Shown: one piece after another, positions 60,174 through 64,000 of the stretch | How the letters are laid out: each line of letters starts with the position of its first letter | Numbering within the stretch: the first letter of the stretch is position 1 | Assembly (NCBI RefSeq): GCF_012272825.1 | Contig: NZ_JAAWWS010000153.1 | Location: forward strand, 62,001 to 126,000 | DNA length: 64,000 nt | Direction of reading: 5' to 3' | From: Wenzhouxiangella sp. XN79A | GTDB lineage: Bacteria; Pseudomonadota; Gammaproteobacteria; Xanthomonadales; Wenzhouxiangellaceae | Notes under the pieces: model-generated | Seen by the model: only the letters and a program-made list of their open reading frames with translations | Told to the model about the DNA's origin: nothing | Database searches by the model: none | Program-made: the position numbers and the translations under genes

Positions 60174-63100
60174 ATGAACCTCTTCAAGGCCAGTCACGCC
60201 AACCCGATCGCGACCATCGTCGCGTTCCTCATCCTGTGCATTCTCGGCATTGCCGCCCTGCAGCGCCTGCCGGTGCAGCTCACGCCGAACCTGGACCGTC
60301 CGACGATCAGCATCCTGAACTTCTGGCGCGCGGCCGCACCGGCCGAACTGGAGTCGGAAATCGTCCAACCGCAGGAAGAGCAACTGCGCAATGTCCCGGG
60401 ACTGGAGGAGATCCGCTCGTCGGTGCGCGGCGGAATGAGCATCACGATGCTCGAGTTCGCGGTCGGCACCGACATGCAGTCGAAGTTCATGGATGTGGTC
60501 AATGCGCTGAACCAGGTCGGTTCGCGCCCCCGCGACGCTGAAGAGCCGATGGTCAGCCTCGGCGGACTCGAGCAGCCGCTGGCCAGCATGATGATCCGCA
60601 AGACCGACCCGGCCGGCCGCGGCGACTTCACCGCTGAACAGTCGTTGATCGAGCAGACCGTGGCGCCGGCCCTTCGCGAGATTCCCGGCGTGATCAAGGT
60701 CGAGCTCAACAGCTTCCGGCGCCCCCAGCTCCTGATCGAGTTCGACCCCTACCGGATGGCGGCCCTGGGTCTTTCGCTGGACGACCTTCTTGCTCGAATC
60801 CGCAGCGCCGGCAACGTCTCGGGCGGTTTCGCCTCGGTCGGCCGTCGCGATTACACGGTGCGTTTCCAGGGCCAGTACGCCATCGACGAATGGTCCGGCA
60901 TGATCGTGACCTGGAACGACGGCCGTCCGGTCCACCTCGCCGATGTCGCCACGGTCCGCGAGTCCTTCGAGGAGCAGCGAGGGTTCGCCTACCGGGACGG
61001 CACTCCGGCGTTCTACGTCCAGATCTATCCGGCCGCCAATGCCAATACCGTCGCGATCATGGACGAGGTCAGGCGGCGGATCGACCGTCTGAACCGGGAC
61101 ACACTCGAACCGGCCGGCATGACGATGGTGCTGAGCTTCGATCCGGCCGAACACATCCAGCGCGCCGTGGCGCTGGTCAAGGGCAACCTGGGACTCGGCA
61201 TCGCGCTGGCCATGGGCCTGCTCTACCTCATGCTGCGCGGCTTCCGCGCCACCCTGCTGATCGCGATGACGATTCCTGTCTCGCTGCTTGCCTCGCTGCT
61301 GGTGCTCGACCTGCTCGATCGCAGCCTGAACATCATCTCGCTGGCCGGCCTGGCGTTCGCCGTCGGCCTGGTGCTGGACGCCGCCATCGTGGTCCAGGAG
61401 AACATCGTGCGCTTGTTGCAGCACGGCCAACCGCTGAAGCGCGCCGCGCTGAACGGGACGCTCCAGGTCGCACCGGCCCTGTTCGCATCCACCCTGACCA
61501 CGGTGGCCATCTTCACGCCGATCGTCTTCATGCAGGGCGTCGAAGGCCAGCTGTTCTACGACCTGGCCGTGAGCATGGCCGTCGCGGTCTGCGCGTCGAT
61601 GGCCGCCGCCTTCTTCCTGATTCCCGTGGTGACCGGCGTGGTTCTTCGCCGCAGCGACGATATCGGGCAGCCGCCGCGCTTCTGGCACAGGCTGGCGCGG
61701 CGCTACCTGGCCATGACCGCGACCGACCGGCGCGCCGTCACCTGGCTGCTGCTGCTGGGGCCGGGTGCGGTACTGGCCATCGTGCTGCTCGCCCCGCGCA
61801 CGGACTTTCTGCCCGAAGCTCGCTGGGAAGGCATCATGACGGTGTTCTCGATGCCGCCCGGGGCCAGTTACCAGGCCATGGAGCGGGAAATCGGGCGGAC
61901 GCTGGTCGAGCGGCTGGAGCCGCACCGCACCGGCCAGGCCCACCCCGCCATCCGCGGCTACAACCTGGCCATGACCGAAGGCGGCAAGATCCTGTTCGTC
62001 TACCCCGAGGACCCCGGCGAAGTCGATGCCGTGCTCCGGCTGCTGCGCGAGGAGATCCTCGTCGGCCTGCCCGACACGCGCGCCTTCTCGTTCCAATCCT
62101 CGCTGCTCGATCTCAATGCCGGCAGCAGCCGCGGCGTCTACCTGAATTTCAACGGCGAACTGGACCCCGGCTCGCGAGCGGTAGTCGCCGACACCATGAC
62201 TCGGCTGGGCGAGGCCCTGCCGGGCGCGAACATCCGGCCGCTGCCCGGTCTGCGCGAAGCACAGCCGGAATTGGTCCTGCTGCCCGACGACCGGATGCTG
62301 GGGCAGGCCGGTGTCGATCGTGCAACGGTCGGGACCATGGTGCGCGCCGTCACCAGCGGCGTCTACGCCGGTGAATTCTTCGACGGCAGCGAGCGCCGTG
62401 ACATCATCGTGCGGGCGCCGCGCTGGCAAACGCCCGATGAACTCCAGGCCGTACCCATCCACACGCCGCTGGCCGGCGCACAGACCCTGGGCCAGCTGAC
62501 CGTGACCCGGCGCGGTGCCGGGCCGACCCAGCTGCGCCGGTTCAATGGCGAACGCGCCCTGACGCTCGCCATCACGCCGCCGGACGACATGTCGCTGGAA
62601 GAGGCCCTGGAGCGCATCCGTCCCATCATGGCCGAGGCCGGACAGGCGGTGTCCGAAGGCGTTCACCTGACGCTGTCCGGCGGCTCCGACGACCTGGCCG
62701 AGACCATCCGCACGATGACCTGGAATTTCGCCTTCGCGGTACTGGTGCTGTTCCTTCTCATGACGGCGCTGTTCCGGTCCTCGCTGGACAGCCTGCTGGT
62801 TCTGGCATCGATGCCGCTGGCACTGGCCGGAGGCGTACTCGGCCTGCGTGCGCTGAACCTGCTCGCATTCCAGTCACTGGACCTGCTGACGATGATCGGC
62901 TTCGTGATCCTGATGGGGCTGGTCGTCAACAACGCGATCCTGCTGATCGACCGCGCTCGCCGCGCAGTTGCCGAGGGCCTGGCGGAGGACGAAGCGCTGC
63001 GGATGGCCATCGAAAGCCGGGTTCGTCCGATCTGGATGAGCACACTGACCTCGGTGGTCGGCATGCTGCCGCTGGTCCTCGTGCCCGGCGCCGGCAGCGA

Positions 63101-63254
63101 GATCTACCGCGGCCTGGCCGTGGTCATCGTCGGCGGCATGCTCGCCAGCACCCTGTTTACCAGTCTGTTCATGGCCTCGGCCCTGCGGCTGCGGATGCGG
63201 GTCCGGCAGCTGGTACGGCGCGGCGCGCTCGAACCGATGCCTGCCGCGTCCTGA
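60174..63254 (+). CDS. RND efflux transporter permease subunit (AcrB/MexF superfamily)
   Basis: A 1026-residue, 12-helix inner-membrane pump driven by protons. It has the N-terminal helix NPIATIVAFLILCILGIAALQRLPVQLTPNLDRPTISI, two large periplasmic loops, and the TM4 block LAFAVGLVLDAAIVVQENIVRLL. The second half carries FVILMGLVVNNAILLIDRARR. AcrB has two adjacent aspartates in TM4; here the pair is Asp-Ala, as in many metal-type and environmental RND pumps, so one proton-relay acid is missing. The substrate is not predictable. The adaptor gene follows 34 bases later, the reverse of the usual adaptor-first order; an outer-membrane factor may follow beyond the window. Confidence 0.92.
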   Translation: MNLFKASHANPIATIVAFLILCILGIAALQRLPVQLTPNLDRPTISILNFWRAAAPAELESEIVQPQEEQLRNVPGLEEIRSSVRGGMSITMLEFAVGTDMQSKFMDVVNALNQVGSRPRDAEEPMVSLGGLEQPLASMMIRKTDPAGRGDFTAEQSLIEQTVAPALREIPGVIKVELNSFRRPQLLIEFDPYRMAALGLSLDDLLARIRSAGNVSGGFASVGRRDYTVRFQGQYAIDEWSGMIVTWNDGRPVHLADVATVRESFEEQRGFAYRDGTPAFYVQIYPAANANTVAIMDEVRRRIDRLNRDTLEPAGMTMVLSFDPAEHIQRAVALVKGNLGLGIALAMGLLYLMLRGFRATLLIAMTIPVSLLASLLVLDLLDRSLNIISLAGLAFAVGLVLDAAIVVQENIVRLLQHGQPLKRAALNGTLQVAPALFASTLTTVAIFTPIVFMQGVEGQLFYDLAVSMAVAVCASMAAAFFLIPVVTGVVLRRSDDIGQPPRFWHRLARRYLAMTATDRRAVTWLLLLGPGAVLAIVLLAPRTDFLPEARWEGIMTVFSMPPGASYQAMEREIGRTLVERLEPHRTGQAHPAIRGYNLAMTEGGKILFVYPEDPGEVDAVLRLLREEILVGLPDTRAFSFQSSLLDLNAGSSRGVYLNFNGELDPGSRAVVADTMTRLGEALPGANIRPLPGLREAQPELVLLPDDRMLGQAGVDRATVGTMVRAVTSGVYAGEFFDGSERRDIIVRAPRWQTPDELQAVPIHTPLAGAQTLGQLTVTRRGAGPTQLRRFNGERALTLAITPPDDMSLEEALERIRPIMAEAGQAVSEGVHLTLSGGSDDLAETIRTMTWNFAFAVLVLFLLMTALFRSSLDSLLVLASMPLALAGGVLGLRALNLLAFQSLDLLTMIGFVILMGLVVNNAILLIDRARRAVAEGLAEDEALRMAIESRVRPIWMSTLTSVVGMLPLVLVPGAGSEIYRGLAVVIVGGMLASTLFTSLFMASALRLRMRVRQLVRRGALEPMPAAS

Positions 63255-63288
63255 TTCCTTCATTCCTCGTTGCACAAGGAGATCCACG

Positions 63289-64000
63289 ATGAAAACGCTT
63301 CCCATGCCGACCCTCGTTCTGGTCCTGACCGTGCTGTGTATCGCCCCGCCCTTCTCCGTCGCGCAGGACGCGCCCGTGGTGTCCGTCGGGACGGTGGAAT
63401 CCAGACAGTTGGCGCCCACACTGAGCGTCACGGGCACCGTACAGAGTCGTTTCGACGCTTCGCTCTCGGCCGGCGTGTCGGGCTCGCTGGTCTGGGTGGC
63501 CGAGCCCGGAACGCGCATCGCCGAAGGCGACGCTGTCGCGCGCCTGGACGCACGTCCGTTCGAGCACGCCGTGCGAGAGCTGGACGCGAAGATGGAGCGC
63601 AACTCGATTCGCATCCGCCGACTGGAGCAGGACCTTCGGCGCTACGAGCAACTTCACGAGCAGCATTCCATCGCCGCGCGCGAAGTGGACGAACTTGCCG
63701 CCGAGCTGGACATCGCGCGCACCGATCTCGCCCTGCTTCGCGTCGCGCGCGATCGCGCCCGCGACGAACTGGAACGCACCACCATCGTCGCACCGTTCTC
63801 CGGCGTGGTCAGCGAACGACTGCAGCAGCGCGGCGAAGCGATCTCGGCAACGCAGCCTGTCGCGCGCCTGGTGAGCACCGACGCGCTGGAAATCAAGTTC
63901 CACGGGCCATTGCAGCACAGCCGCCTGCCCGGCCGGACCGGCAGTCTGGACGTCACCGCCGACGGGCACGCGATGGCCTTGCCGGTGCGTGCGACCGTTC
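63289..64000 (+). CDS. RND efflux periplasmic adaptor subunit (membrane fusion protein), cut by window end
   Basis: The first 237 codons are present and open to the window end. The signal peptide (about 1-25, LVLVLTVLCIAPPFSVAQ) is preceded by a strong AAGGAGA ribosome-binding site. Then come the lipoyl-like hairpin (VQSRFDASLSAGVSGSLVWVAEPGTRIAEGDAVARLDARPF), a helical hairpin (about 85-145, rich in Glu/Arg/Leu) and TTIVAPFSGVVSERLQQRGEAISATQPVARLV of the second lipoyl half. The start of the beta-barrel domain follows. It bridges the permease to an outer-membrane channel. No lipobox cysteine is seen, so anchoring is unclear. Confidence 0.9.
   Translation, partial: MKTLPMPTLVLVLTVLCIAPPFSVAQDAPVVSVGTVESRQLAPTLSVTGTVQSRFDASLSAGVSGSLVWVAEPGTRIAEGDAVARLDARPFEHAVRELDAKMERNSIRIRRLEQDLRRYEQLHEQHSIAAREVDELAAELDIARTDLALLRVARDRARDELERTTIVAPFSGVVSERLQQRGEAISATQPVARLVSTDALEIKFHGPLQHSRLPGRTGSLDVTADGHAMALPVRATV

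Noticed and set aside
60147-62666. A minus-strand open frame of about 839 codons
   Set aside because: Antisense to the RND permease; no domain signature and shadow-type composition.
1-64000. CRISPR arrays, prophage, insertion sequences, defence islands
   Set aside because: No regularly spaced direct repeats, no integrase, transposase, capsid, restriction or Cas protein signatures were seen in any frame.

Overview
The window is a very GC-rich chromosomal segment from a free-living, aerobic gammaproteobacterium. Gene content and order point to the Xanthomonadales/Chromatiales side of the class, for example something like Wenzhouxiangellaceae; that placement is inference. The main clues are the yibN-secB-gpsA cluster, the hisC-aroA-cmk-rpsA-ihfB-lapA-lapB cluster and a caa3-type cytochrome oxidase. 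Almost all of it is core metabolism and housekeeping. I see no phage, insertion sequence, CRISPR array, restriction or defence island.

Layout. 1-552 has no convincing gene. 553-2574 holds glutaryl-CoA dehydrogenase diverging from two tandem c-type cytochromes. 2818-16426 is one long minus-strand block. In transcription order it runs: rhodanese, secB, gpsA, hisC, aroA, cmk, rpsA, ihfB, lapA, lapB, a WbpL-like glycosyl-phosphate transferase, a WbpM-like sugar dehydratase, a putative esterase, and then the separate nfuA. Several junctions overlap by 4 bases. 16540-19202 is gpmI-envC. 19217-27530 is again minus strand: putA, a GspA/GspB pair coupled to a rhomboid protease, a DUF1820 gene and an AbgT transporter. 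27765-32750 is the cytochrome oxidase operon (DUF2244, coxB with a fused cytochrome c domain, coxA, a 44-residue assembly protein, ctaG, coxC), closed by a clear terminator.

33059-35557 is thrS-infC, where infC appears to start at an AUC codon and is not followed by rpmI-rplT. 35750-39157 is a large membrane PAS/GAF/GGDEF/EAL protein with a degenerate GGDEF site. A tRNA-Val(GAC) gene at 40103-40179 abuts a nearly perfectly symmetric 148-base foldback element. dnaE (40300-43845) and a cysteine synthase follow. Next come a PQQ-type aldose dehydrogenase, a SufU-like scaffold, RhlE, the glutathione-dependent formaldehyde pair frmA-frmB, a SYLF lipoprotein and a second AbgT transporter.

53564-59659 is the most accessory-looking part. 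It holds an exported lipase-like hydrolase, a uracil-DNA glycosylase-like protein, a compact ECF sigma / membrane protein / serine beta-lactamase-like operon, a TrkA-C membrane protein, a MAPEG protein and a methyltransferase. A second foldback element (59712-59956) and an operator-like palindrome precede an RND efflux permease and its adaptor, which is cut by the window end.

No single spectacular new system is evident. The best leads are the two foldback repeat families, the infC AUC start, the sigma/membrane/hydrolase operon, the GspA-GspB-rhomboid coupling, and the O-antigen flanking genes lying together without an O-antigen cluster.
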